Below are positions 24,455 through 33,900 of a stretch of DNA of 37,197 bases, in pieces. Source of the DNA: DASUXA01 sp036378155. Lineage in GTDB: Bacteria; Actinomycetota; Actinomycetes; Mycobacteriales; Micromonosporaceae. The stretch's first letter is position 1; every line of letters begins with the position of its first letter. The DNA lies in the NCBI GenBank assembly GCA_036378155.1, contig DASUXA010000002.1:1-37197 (forward strand). The letters run 5' to 3'. Position numbers and translations under genes: made by a program. The notes beneath the pieces are model-generated. The model worked only from the letters and a program-made list of their open reading frames with translations, had not been told where the DNA came from and searched no databases.

Positions 24455-25300
24455 CTATGATTTGAGGGCGCCGGAGGTCAGGCCCGAGATGAAGTGGCGC
24501 TGCCCGAGCACGTAGATCAGGATCACCGGCGCCATGCCGATCAGGGACGCCGCGAAGACCAGACCCCAACTGGTGGAGTGCGCGCCCTGGAACTGTGCGA
24601 TGGCAAGCGGCAAGGTGTTCTTCGCCGGGTCGTTGATGACGGTCATCGCCCAGGAGTACTCGTCCCAGGCGCCGAGGAACGCGAAGATCGCCGAGGTCGC
24701 CAACGCCGGACGGGACATGGGCAGGTACAGGGCGGCGAACCGGCGCATCGTCCCGGCCCCGTCGATCCGCATCGACTCGTCCAGCTCGCCGGGAATCCGC
24801 TCGAAGAAGCCCCGCAACAGGAACGTGTTGAAGGCCACCCCGCCGCCGACGTAGAAGAACACCAGCCCGGAGAGCGAATCGGTGAGCCCGAGGGTGTGCG
24901 CCACCAGGAACTGCGGGATCAGGATGACCACGCCGGGCACCATCAGGCCCAGCATCATCGTCCAGAACAGCAGCGTGCGCCCCGGAAACGTGAACCTGGC
25001 GAAGGCGTACGCCGCGAGCGCCGCGCCGAGGACCGTGAGCACGGTCGTCGAGCAGGCGACCAGTGCCGAGTTGAGGAAGTACCGACCGAAATTGTTGGCG
25101 GTCCACGCCTGGACGTAGTTGTCGAGCGTGGGATGGTCCGGGATGAGTCGGGGCGGCCAGTCGAAGGCCAGGATGTTCGGCTTGAACGAGGTGCTGACCA
25201 TGTATGCGAACGGCAGGATCAGCACCACGGCGCCGAACGTCAGGGCGAGCAGGCGCGCGGTGTACCGGGTGCGCCGCAGTCGGCGGGTCTCCATCGTCAT
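24455..25300 (-). CDS. ABC sugar transporter permease, MalG type
   Basis: Second membrane subunit of a CUT1 importer, 281 residues with six membrane segments. The EAA loop that meets the ATPase reads ELDESMRIDGAGTMRRFAALYLPMSRP. The short N-terminus before helix 1 (MTMETRRLRRTRYTA) is typical of MalG. The ATG at 25300 overlaps the stop of the MalF-type gene as ATGA. It works with the binding protein at 26281 and brings in an oligosaccharide, by context an isomalto-oligosaccharide. No ATPase gene is in this operon. Confidence 0.93.
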   Translation of the reverse strand: MTMETRRLRRTRYTARLLALTFGAVVLILPFAYMVSTSFKPNILAFDWPPRLIPDHPTLDNYVQAWTANNFGRYFLNSALVACSTTVLTVLGAALAAYAFARFTFPGRTLLFWTMMLGLMVPGVVILIPQFLVAHTLGLTDSLSGLVFFYVGGGVAFNTFLLRGFFERIPGELDESMRIDGAGTMRRFAALYLPMSRPALATSAIFAFLGAWDEYSWAMTVINDPAKNTLPLAIAQFQGAHSTSWGLVFAASLIGMAPVILIYVLGQRHFISGLTSGALKS

Positions 25301-26274
25301 GCCGCCCCCCGGTCCAGCCGGTTGAACACCAACGTCTGCGCGACGGACACGGCGAGCACCACAACGGTCATCAGCACCGCCAGGGCGCTGCCGTACCCGA
25401 AGTCGAGATAGTCGAAGGCCTGTCTGTACAGGTACGTCAGCGGCATCTCGGTTTCGCCGGCCGGTCCGCCCTGGGTCAGCAGGAGCACCTGGATGAAGGC
25501 CTGGAAGCCGCCGATACCGAGCAGGACGGTGACGAACAGCAGCGAGCGACGGAGCGCGGGCAGCACCACATGCCAGACCCGGCGCAGGTACCCGGCCCCG
25601 TCGACGGCAGCCGCCTCCTGGTGCTCGACCGGCACGCCCTGCAGTCCGGCGAGCAGGATGACCGCTGTCCAGCCGATGCCCTTCCAGATCCCCAAGGTGC
25701 ACAGCGCGACCATCGCCGTCCACCGCGACCCGAGCCAGCCGACGGGATGGTCGGCGACGCCGAGCACGTCGACCAGGAACCAGTTGAGCGCGCCCTCGTC
25801 CGAGAACAGGTACCGGAACAGCAGCGAGACGACCACCCAACTGGTCACCACGGGCAGATAGAACAGCACCCGGAACAGGGTCCGGCCGGGTAGCCGGGAG
25901 TACAGCAGCAGCGCGACCGCCAGCCCGACGACGATCTGCCCGGGCACGGTGACCAGCATGTACACGGTCGCGTTGACCACGTCGCGACCGAACTCGTGGT
26001 CGCCGAAGGCTTTCAGGTAGTTGTCCGCGCCGACGAAGGTGTTGTCCGCGCCCGGAATCGGGCTCCACTCGTACAGGCTGACCTGGACAGCCTTGACGAC
26101 CGGAATCAGGATCACGATCGCGAAGAGGACCAGGGCGGGAGCGAGCAGCAGGTACGGCGTGAGCCGACCCGCCCGTACCGGGCGGCGCCGCCGAGGCGCC
26201 CTCGTCCCGCCGGGTCCGGCGGCGTCCCGTGCTCCGGCGCTGTCGCGCCGGAGCACGGTGGAGACGGTCGACAT
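25297..26274 (-). CDS. ABC sugar transporter permease, MalF type
   Basis: First membrane subunit of the CUT1 importer, 325 residues. A long Arg/Pro-rich cytoplasmic tail (1-37) is followed by six membrane segments, starting LTPYLLLAPALVLFAIVIL. The EAA loop is VEHQEAAAVDGAGYLRRVWHVVLPALR. It starts 6 bases after the binding-protein stop and overlaps the MalG-type gene. The pair forms the channel. The FDYLDFGYGSALAVLM ending near the last helix is common in CUT1 permeases. Confidence 0.93.
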   Translation of the reverse strand: MSTVSTVLRRDSAGARDAAGPGGTRAPRRRRPVRAGRLTPYLLLAPALVLFAIVILIPVVKAVQVSLYEWSPIPGADNTFVGADNYLKAFGDHEFGRDVVNATVYMLVTVPGQIVVGLAVALLLYSRLPGRTLFRVLFYLPVVTSWVVVSLLFRYLFSDEGALNWFLVDVLGVADHPVGWLGSRWTAMVALCTLGIWKGIGWTAVILLAGLQGVPVEHQEAAAVDGAGYLRRVWHVVLPALRRSLLFVTVLLGIGGFQAFIQVLLLTQGGPAGETEMPLTYLYRQAFDYLDFGYGSALAVLMTVVVLAVSVAQTLVFNRLDRGAA

Positions 26275-26280
26275 CGCGAC

Positions 26281-27555
26281 TCAGCCCTTGGCGAGCAACG
26301 TGTCGATCTCAGCCGCCGCCTGGTCGAGCGCCTGCTGGACCGACATCTGGCCCTTGAACGCGGCCTGCAACTTCTTGCCGAGCACGTCGTCCATCTGCGT
26401 CCACGCCGGTACCGGCGGACGTGGGCGCGCCGTCTTGAGCTGCTCGGCGAACGGCTTGAAGGTCGGGTTGACGCTGGCGAAGTCGAGATCCTTCAGTACC
26501 GGCATCTGACCGGCCTTGCCGAACGCGGTCTGCACCTCGGGAGACAGCAGGTACCGGGTGAACTCCAGCGCGAGCGCCTGGTGCTTCGACTGCTTGAAGA
26601 CCACCACGTCTTCGCCGCCGACCACGCTGATGCTGCCGCCCGGCCCAGCCGGTACCGGTGCGACCTGGAGCTTGAAGTCGGGGTACTTGCTGGCGAAGAT
26701 CGGATACATCCACGGGCCGTCGAGAATGGTGGCGTACTTGCCCTTCACCAGGCCCTCGTCGTTGGGCATGCCGCCGCCTGCGCCCACGATCCCGTTCGGG
26801 ATCTCTCCCTTCTTGTACAGGTCGTAGAGCATCTGCACGGCCGCGACGGACTGCGGGCTGTTGAGGTACCCGGTGGCCTTCGTGTAGTTCGGGTCGGTGA
26901 TGTCGCCGCCACCCGACCAGATCCACGGCAGGATGCTCCAGCCGCCGAGGCCGCCCTCCGCGTACACGTAGGTGTGCGACCCCGCCAGCTTGTCGCCGAG
27001 CGCACGCAGGTCGTCGAAGGTCTTCGGCGGCTCGGTCACGCCCACCTTCGCCAGGGTGTCCGCGTTGTACATCAGGACGCGGGTGTTGGTGTCCAACGGC
27101 AGTCCGAAGTAGCTGCCCTTGTACTTGTTGGTCGCGAGCGGACCGGGGAAGACCTGACCGGCGTACTGCTGGAAATCGGGCATCGCCTTGTCCAGCCGCT
27201 CAAGCAGACCGAGCTTCGCCATTTCCGACACCCAGGCGATGTCGGCCCGCAGCACGTCCGGCGTGTCCGAGCCCGCCGCCGCGGTGAGCACCTTCTGGCG
27301 CAGGTCCGAGTCCTTGACCGCGACGTCCTTGACCTTCGCGCCCGGGTGCTTGGCTTCGAAGCCGGGGATGACCACTTCGCGTAGGGTCTTGAGTTCCTTG
27401 GCGTCGGCGCTGTATCCGTGCCAGAAGGTGATCGTACCGGTGAGCGAATCGCTCGACGCCGGCTTCGAGTCTCCGCACGCGCCGAGCGCGAGCGCCGTGG
27501 TCGCCGCGACGGCGGCGCCGAGCGCCGCTCTCCATCGACGGGCTGACATGATCAT
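26281..27555 (-). CDS. Extracellular sugar-binding lipoprotein of the ABC importer
   Basis: Captures the sugar outside the membrane and delivers it to the permeases. The 424-residue precursor has a lipoprotein signal with lipobox LGAC and Cys27 after a hydrophobic core (AALGAAVAATTALA). The mature protein has the CUT1 binding-protein pattern: TITFWHGYSADAKELKTL near the start, DVLRADIAWVSEMAKLGLL, and GKYATILDGPWMYPIF. ATG at 27555 is chosen because AAGGAG lies 10 bases upstream; a Met two codons later is further away. It sits 47 bases after the ROK regulator gene. By context the ligand is an isomalto-oligosaccharide or a similar alpha-glucan fragment. Confidence 0.93.
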   Translation of the reverse strand: MIMSARRWRAALGAAVAATTALALGACGDSKPASSDSLTGTITFWHGYSADAKELKTLREVVIPGFEAKHPGAKVKDVAVKDSDLRQKVLTAAAGSDTPDVLRADIAWVSEMAKLGLLERLDKAMPDFQQYAGQVFPGPLATNKYKGSYFGLPLDTNTRVLMYNADTLAKVGVTEPPKTFDDLRALGDKLAGSHTYVYAEGGLGGWSILPWIWSGGGDITDPNYTKATGYLNSPQSVAAVQMLYDLYKKGEIPNGIVGAGGGMPNDEGLVKGKYATILDGPWMYPIFASKYPDFKLQVAPVPAGPGGSISVVGGEDVVVFKQSKHQALALEFTRYLLSPEVQTAFGKAGQMPVLKDLDFASVNPTFKPFAEQLKTARPRPPVPAWTQMDDVLGKKLQAAFKGQMSVQQALDQAAAEIDTLLAKG

Positions 27556-27602
27556 GGTGTCTGGACTCCTTGGGGGGGTGAGGGGACAGTCGCCGCCGGG
27601 GG

Positions 27603-28805
27603 TCAGCGGCCGGTGATCGGTCCGTGGAACAGATGCGAGATGGCTACCGCCGCGGCGCCTCGCGCCCAGGTCAGGTCGGGCAACGGCCGCGTGATCAGTT
27701 CGCAGTCCACGGCGCGTCCGAACCCGTGCCGCAGGAACGACTCGCGGGCCGCGTTCTCGAACAGGTCGCTGGCGGCGAGACCCTCGCCGGACAGCACGAT
27801 GCGATGCGGGTTGAGCAGGTTCGCCACGATCGCGAGTGCCCGGCCGAGCGCGTCGCCGGCCCGGGTGAACGCGGCGATCGCGGCGTGGTCGCCGTCGCGG
27901 GCGAGGCGGGCGGCGGCGGCGATGTCCAATTCGGGGGTACCGGCGTCGGCACGTATCCGGTCGAGGATCGCCGACTCGGACGCGATCGACTCCACGCACC
28001 CGGCGTTGCCGCACCGGCAGGCCGGGCCGTTCGGCTCGATCGGCACATGCCCGAGTTCGCCGGCCAGCCCCTGCGCGCCGTGGACGAGGTTGCCGGCGAC
28101 GACCAGGCCGCAGCCGACACCGGCGCCGATGGTGACCACCGCGAACGACGGCGCGTCGAGTCCGGCGCCGAACCACTGCTCGGCGACGGTCAGCGAGTTG
28201 ACGTCGTTCTCCACGACCACGGACAGCCCGGTCGCGGCGGAGAGCAGTTCGGCCAGCGGTACGTCCCGCCACCCGAGGAACGGCGCGTAACGCACCAGCC
28301 GACCCTCGACGTACCCGCCGAGGCCGACCCCGATCCGGGTGACCGTGCCGCCCCGTCCCGCGACCTGCCGCCGCAGATCGTCGACGAGCGCCGCGACGGC
28401 GGCGACCACCTCGTCGACGTCGTGCGTGTCGAGGCTGACCTCGCGGCTCGCCTGTACCCGCGCGAGCAGGTCGACGACGACGCCGACCAGGTGGTCACCG
28501 GCGAGCTTGACGCCGACCACGTACTCCCGCTCGGCGACCACGTGCAGGGGGGTCACCCGGCGCCCCGGACCGTCCGCGGGCCCGCTGTCGGACTCGGTGA
28601 GGTAGCCGGCGTCGAGGAGCGGGCGGACCGCCTTGGACACGGTCGCCGGCGACAAGCCGAGGTGCGCGGCGATCGCGTTGCGCGCGATCGGACCCCTGGT
28701 CAGTACCGTCACGAAGATGCTCGTCACGGTGGGGTCCGCCACCGTCAGACGGGCGGTGGCGGCCGTGCTCACAGGCTTGACCATGGCGACCAGGATGGGC
28801 GCCAT
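27603..28805 (-). CDS. ROK-family transcriptional regulator
   Basis: Sugar-responsive repressor, 400 residues. An N-terminal winged helix-turn-helix spans about 30-70 (GPIARNAIAAHLGLSPATVS, KAVRPLLDAGYL). The ROK domain follows, with zinc motif CRCGNAGCVE and ELGHVPIEPNG. The kinase phosphate loop DxGxT is replaced by VKLAG, so it should be a regulator and not a sugar kinase. The start is uncertain between ATG 28805 and ATG 28784; neither has a strong ribosome binding site, and 28805 is kept because the promoter region ends just before it. It heads the glucan operon and probably controls its own transcript by binding the symmetric sites upstream. Confidence 0.9.
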   Translation of the reverse strand: MAPILVAMVKPVSTAATARLTVADPTVTSIFVTVLTRGPIARNAIAAHLGLSPATVSKAVRPLLDAGYLTESDSGPADGPGRRVTPLHVVAEREYVVGVKLAGDHLVGVVVDLLARVQASREVSLDTHDVDEVVAAVAALVDDLRRQVAGRGGTVTRIGVGLGGYVEGRLVRYAPFLGWRDVPLAELLSAATGLSVVVENDVNSLTVAEQWFGAGLDAPSFAVVTIGAGVGCGLVVAGNLVHGAQGLAGELGHVPIEPNGPACRCGNAGCVESIASESAILDRIRADAGTPELDIAAAARLARDGDHAAIAAFTRAGDALGRALAIVANLLNPHRIVLSGEGLAASDLFENAARESFLRHGFGRAVDCELITRPLPDLTWARGAAAVAISHLFHGPITGR

Positions 28806-28864
28806 TAGTTTCGTTCGTCAAGCAACTATTAGGTAACGAATGACGGTGCCCACGATCCGTTACC
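28806..28864 (-). promoter_or_regulatory. Promoter and ROK-type operator of the glucan operon
   Basis: On the minus strand a -10 hexamer TAATAG lies at 28831-28826. Around it TAGTT (28806-28810) faces AACTA (28824-28828), with TTAGTTTCGTT at 28805-28815 resembling the TTAGTTTGTT half-sites of XylR-type ROK operators. A second inverted repeat, GGTAACG (28832-28838) and CGTTACC (28858-28864), lies next to it. The whole 65-base gap to rpiB is AT-richer than its surroundings. The second repeat might instead be a weak rpiB terminator. Confidence 0.55.
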
Positions 28865-28870
28865 GAAGCG

Positions 28871-29338
28871 TCACGGCAGCGCCGGCAGCTGCCCCGTCTT
28901 CTCGTACCCGGTGATCTCGGAGATCCGGCGCACGTGCCGCTCCCCGTTCGAGAAGGGCGTCACGAGGAACGTCTCCACGATCGCGGTCGCCTCGTCGAGC
29001 GTGTGCATCCGCGCTCCGATACCGACCACGTTCGCGTCGTTGTGCTCCCGCGCCAGCCGAGCGGTCTCCGTGTTCCAGGCGAGCGCCGCACGGGCTCCGA
29101 CGACCTTGTTCGCCGCGATCTGCTCGCCGTTGCCCGACCCGCCGATCACCACCCCGAGGCTGCCCGGATCGGCGACCACCCGAGCGGCGGTGTGCAGGCA
29201 GTACGCCGGGTAGTCGTCATCCGGGTCGAACGAGCGCGGTCCCACGTCCACCACGTCGTAACCCTGCGCGGCCAGCTGGCTGGCCAGATGCACCTTCAAC
29301 TCGTAGCCGGCGTGATCGGATCCCAGGTAGACGCGCAT
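28871..29338 (-). CDS. rpiB: Ribose-5-phosphate isomerase B
   Basis: Interconverts ribose 5-phosphate and ribulose 5-phosphate in the pentose phosphate pathway. The 155-residue product has GSDHAGYELK (Asp8 and His9), GGSGNGEQIAANK and HNDANVVGIGARM. Glu72 is in the place of the catalytic Cys of E. coli RpiB, as in mycobacterial RpiB where Glu is the base. The start at 29338 (MRVYLGSDHA) is set by the family N-terminus; the open frame runs further upstream without similarity. It lies 202 bases downstream of the DUF1015 gene, with nothing recognised between, and 65 bases upstream of the ROK gene on the same strand. Confidence 0.96.
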   Translation of the reverse strand: MRVYLGSDHAGYELKVHLASQLAAQGYDVVDVGPRSFDPDDDYPAYCLHTAARVVADPGSLGVVIGGSGNGEQIAANKVVGARAALAWNTETARLAREHNDANVVGIGARMHTLDEATAIVETFLVTPFSNGERHVRRISEITGYEKTGQLPALP

Positions 29339-29540
29339 ACCGCGCAGTCTGACAGCCACGCCGCCCGCCGCGCGCGCCACCCCGACCGCGTGTCGGGCGT
29401 CAGCTCCCGCTTCGAGCCGGACGCGCCGCACGTCGGCGCTCGGTCGGAAGCCGGACGCGCCGCGCAGGGAGACCCGCCGCGCAGGGATCAAGCATGATCG
29501 CCCGGAGCGGGGCGGTCGGCTCCCGACCGCCCACACCGAG

Positions 29541-30737
29541 CTACTCGGTCAGGTCGGCGACGACCAGACCGGCGCGTGCCTTCGGCGTGAACCAGGTCGA
29601 CTTGCGGGGCATCTTCAGCCGCGCCAGGTTGACCGCGACGAAATCGTCCACGGTGACCGGTGCGATCAGGACCGCCAGCGCCGCCCGCCCCTCGTCCACC
29701 TCGCGGACCAGCCACGACGCCGGATAGTCGCCGCCGACGTAGGTGATCCGCTTGTCGCCCGGGTCGAGCCCGAGCGCGTCGCGTAGCAGCAGCCGCTCGA
29801 CCTGCGCGTGGTCGAGGTTGTCCACCACGGAACCGGTACCGGCGGGCAGGGTGACCGCCCAGGCTTCGCCGTTGGTGTACAGGTGCACCACGCCGCCGCG
29901 AGCCGGCAGGTCGGCAGTACCGGGCGCGCGCAGCACCGAGGCGCCCGCCCGCTCCAGCCGGGCGGCGAGTTCGTCGGCGGTCACGGTCAGTTCGCTGATC
30001 AGCCGGTTGTACGGCTGGATCGTGACCGAGCCGGGCGTGGTGACCACGGCGAGGAACCGGGGCAGTTCGGCGAGCTGAGCCGCGAGGCTGCGGTGGTTGC
30101 CGTCGGCGACCACCAGGTCGCCGCCGCCGGCGAGGGCGAGCAGCCGGTCCTGCGCCTCCCCCGGCTCGACCGGCCACACCTCGTGTACCCGTCCCGCCTG
30201 GTCGACGTCGCGTACCGCGGGCTCGCCCGCCGACGACGCGACCTGTTCGAGCGCCGCGTGCAACTCCTCGCCCCGCCCGGTCTGCAGCAGCAGTACCGGC
30301 GACAGCAGGTGACCGGTCGCCCGGACCAGCGCGACACGCTCGCGTACCTTCTCGATGAACACGTCTTCGTTGCGGATCACCAGTCCGGGTTCGTCGGCGC
30401 TGGTCGAGATCTGGTCGGTGTCGACCATGCACCACAGCCCGTACCCGGTGCCCTCCGGTCCGCTGATCCGGTACACGGCGACGATCCGGTCGTGTTCGCG
30501 GTACCGCCCCTCGTTCTTCGCCTGGGTCAACCGCCGCGCGGCTGCCGGCAGCGCGTCGGCGAACGAGGAGCCGAGGCTGTCCGGGGCGCGGTGCGGCATC
30601 TCGACGGCGAGGGCGCTGGTCGGGTTCGCGGCGATGATGTCGGTGATTTCGCGTTCGTCGGCGAACTCGTCGTAGTTCTGCGCGCCGGTCCCGCCCGTCG
30701 ACAGCAGGGCTCGGGCGATGGGGTGCACGGCGGTCAT
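29541..30737 (-). CDS. DUF1015-family protein
   Basis: A 398-residue protein of the DUF1015 family. The family signature VVADGNHRSLAA is present, as are the N-terminal YDEFADEREITDIIAANP region and the C-terminal KMPRKSTWFTPKARAGLVV. Members are found in many bacteria; the histidine and aspartate of the signature suggest enzyme activity, but no general function is known to me. It has no signal peptide or membrane segment. It is divergent from the penicillin-acylase-type gene with 217 bases between the starts, and upstream of rpiB on the same strand. Confidence 0.88.
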   Translation of the reverse strand: MTAVHPIARALLSTGGTGAQNYDEFADEREITDIIAANPTSALAVEMPHRAPDSLGSSFADALPAAARRLTQAKNEGRYREHDRIVAVYRISGPEGTGYGLWCMVDTDQISTSADEPGLVIRNEDVFIEKVRERVALVRATGHLLSPVLLLQTGRGEELHAALEQVASSAGEPAVRDVDQAGRVHEVWPVEPGEAQDRLLALAGGGDLVVADGNHRSLAAQLAELPRFLAVVTTPGSVTIQPYNRLISELTVTADELAARLERAGASVLRAPGTADLPARGGVVHLYTNGEAWAVTLPAGTGSVVDNLDHAQVERLLLRDALGLDPGDKRITYVGGDYPASWLVREVDEGRAALAVLIAPVTVDDFVAVNLARLKMPRKSTWFTPKARAGLVVADLTE

Positions 30738-30833
30738 ACCGCGACGCTACCTGGTGCGGTGAACGGTGGAGCAACGCCCGCAGGCGATCCCGGAGGACGA
30801 GACGCGGCATCTGTCGGCATTTACAAAAGACGA

Positions 30834-30887
30834 TTGATGGCTACCCGCGGGTCATATAGGCGTCGATGATGTCGGGATCAGATCTGA
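30834..30887 (+). promoter_or_regulatory. Promoter of the penicillin-acylase-type gene with internal palindrome
   Basis: TTGATG (30834-30839) precedes TATAGG (30855-30860, spacer 15) or TAGGCG (30857-30862, spacer 17). The perfect palindrome ACCCGCGGGT (30843-30852) fills the spacer, where a bound protein would block polymerase. A second perfect palindrome, TCAGATCTGA, lies at 30878-30887, just after the expected start of transcription. Regulator unknown. Confidence 0.5.
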
Positions 30888-30954
30888 GTCATTTTCACGT
30901 CAGCTCGGCCGAAGCTGCTCCCACCGTGCCCCCTAAACCTGGAGAGATCAGCCG

Positions 30955-33900
30955 ATGTCCCGACGAAACCCACGGGGTCGCCCCCTCGCGCTCGCCGCCG
31001 CGGTGGTGACGTCCGCCGCCACCGCGCTCGTCGCCTTCAGTGCGCCGCCCGCCGCCGCGGCCACCCTGGCCGCCAACGACTACTGCCTCGACCAGTGCAA
31101 CGACGTGCTGCCGCCCGGCGAGAACGGCAACGCGACGTACACCGCGATCCTCGCCCACCAGCTGTTCGGCACCCGACCGTCGCACTCCGCCGACCAGCTC
31201 GACAAGTACGCCAACCTGGTCTACAGCTACGCCGGACTGACCGACGAGCAGATCAACCAGTTCTTCAACGACAGCTCGTTCGGGGTACCGGCGAGCCAGG
31301 TGGAGAGCACCACCCAGCCGCGCTCCGACGTGACGATCGTGCGGGACAAGGCGACCGGGGTACCGCACATCACCGGTACCACCCGGTCCGGGACGATGTT
31401 CGGCGCCGGGTACGCCGGGGCGCAGGACCGGCTGTGGGTCATGGACCTGCTGCGCCACGTCGGGCGCGGCACGCTCACCTCGTTCGCCGGCGGCGCCCAG
31501 GGCAACCGCGACCTCGAACAGAGCGTCTGGCGCAACGCCCCGTACACGGAAGCCGACCTGCAGGCGCAGGTGGACGCGCTGCGTCAGGAAGGCACCCGGG
31601 GCCAGCAGTTGTACACCGACGTCAGCGACTACATCGCCGGCATCAACGCCTACATCGACTCCTGCGTCGCCAACAGCAACTGCCCCGGCGAGTACAACCT
31701 CACCAACAACGGCAGCCCGCAGCACTTCACGATGACCGACCTGATCGCCACGGCGGGCGTGGTCGGCGGGCTGTTCGGCGGGGGCGGCGGCGACGAGATC
31801 CGGTCCGCGCTGGTGCGCGTCGCGGCGCGGGCGAAGTTCGGTACCACCGTGGGCGACCAGGTCTGGCAGGCGTTCCGGGAACAGAACGACCCGGAGACCG
31901 TCCTGACCGTGCACGACGGCACGAGCTTCCCGTACGGCAACGCGTCGCCCGACTCGCCCGGCGTGGCGCTGCCCGACGCGGGGACCGTCGTCGACGAGCC
32001 GGTCGTGTACAACGCCACCGGCTCCGCCACCACGTCCGCCGCCGCCACCAGCGCGACGGCGACCGGCGCCGGAAGCGCGACGACCAGCGGCATGCTGTCC
32101 GGGCTCGCCGACATCAAGGCGCACGGCATGTCCAACGCGGTGGTGATCTCCGGGCGGTACTCGACCAGCGGTCACCCCGTCGCCGTGTTCGGTCCGCAGA
32201 CCGGGTACTTCTCGCCGCAACTGCTGATGCTCGAGGAACTGCAGGGTCCGGGGGTAAGCGCGCGCGGCGCGGCGTTCGCCGGGCTCAACCTGTACGTGCT
32301 GCTCGGACGGGGTCAGGACTACGCGTGGAGCGCCACCTCGGCGGGGCAGGACCTGACCGACACGTACGCCGTGCCGCTGTGCACCACCGACGGCACCACC
32401 CCGACCACCGCCTCGGACCACTACCTGTACCACGGGCAGTGCCTGGCGATGGAGGTCATCGAGCACACCAACGCGTGGTCGCCGAGCACCGCCGACTCGA
32501 CACCGTCCGGGTCGTACACCCTGCGCGCGCTGCGCACGAAGTACGGGCTGGTGGCGTACCGAGGCGTCGTGGGCGGCACGCCCGTGGCGTTCACCCGGCT
32601 GCGTTCCACGTACCGGCACGAGGCGGACTCCGCGATCGGGTTCCAGATGTACAACGATCCGTCGGCGATGGGCTCGGCAGCCGCGTTCCAAGCGGCGGCG
32701 GCGAACGTCGGGTACGCGTTCAACTGGTTCTACGTGAATTCGACCGAGGCGGCGTACGTCAACTCCGGACTGAACCCGGTCCGCCCCACCGGCGCCGACC
32801 CGAACCTGCCGACCCGCGCCGACCCGACGTACGAGTGGGTGGGCTGGAACCCGGACACGAATGTCGCCAGCTACACCCCGGCCAGCGCCCACCCGCAGTC
32901 CGTCAACCAGGACTACTACGTGAGCTGGAACAACAAGCAGGCGCTCGACTACAGCGCCGCCGACGGCAACTTCAGCTTCGGCTCCGTCCAGCGGGCGCAA
33001 CTGCTCGACGGTCCGGTGAAGAGCGCGATCGCCGCCGGACGTACCTTCGACCGCGCCGCCGTGGTCCGGGTGATGGCGGACGCCGCCGTCACCGACCTGC
33101 GCGGTCAACAAGTCCTCGGCGACCTGCTGCGGGTCATCGACACCCAGCCGGTGACCGACCCGACGCTGTCCACCGTGGTCTCCGAGTTGCGCACCTGGCA
33201 GCAGTCCGGATCCAGACGCAAGGAAACGTCGGCGGGCTCGAAGGCGTACCAGTACGCCGACGCGATCCGGATCTTCGACGCGTGGTGGCCGCTGCTGGTC
33301 GCCGCCGAATTCCAGCCCGCCATGGGCAGCGACCTGTACGCGTCGCTGGTCGACGCGATCGAGGTCAACGAGGCGCCGTCCGGCGGGCAGAACGGCGGTC
33401 GCGACGGCTCGCCCGTCTGGGCGGGGCAGGGGCAGCCGCACAAGGGCTCGTCGTTCCAGTACGGCTGGTGGGGCTACGTGGACAAGGACATCCGTAGCGC
33501 GCTGGGCGACCCGGTCGCCGGTGGGCTGACCCGTACCTGGTGCGGCAGCGGCGACCTGAACGCGTGCCGGCAGGCGCTGCTGGACAGCCTGTCGCAGGCG
33601 GCGTCGCTGCCGGCGAGCACCGTGTACCCGGGCGACTCGTACTGCTCCGCCGGCGATCAGTGGTGCGCCGACGCGATCGTGCAGTCCCCGCTCGGCGGCA
33701 TCACCGACCCGATCATCGCGTGGCAGAACCGGCCCACGTACCAGCAGGTCGTGTCGTTCCCCGCGCACCGGGGCGACGATGTGGGCAACTACGCGCTGGG
33801 CAGGGCCGCGACCGCGTCCAGCACCCAGGCGTTCACCAGCAACACCCCGAACAAGGCGGTCGACGGTGACCTGTCCACGAGGTGGAGCAGCAGCTACAGC

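Noticed and set aside
8331..28864. Genomic island integrated at tRNA-Gly
   Set aside because: No integrase, no copy of the tRNA 3' end was found downstream, and base composition and GTAC habit match the rest of the window.
30895..33768. A 957-codon open frame antisense to the acylase gene
   Set aside because: Product is dominated by Arg, Gly and Val with no family features; expected by-product of high-GC third positions in the real gene.
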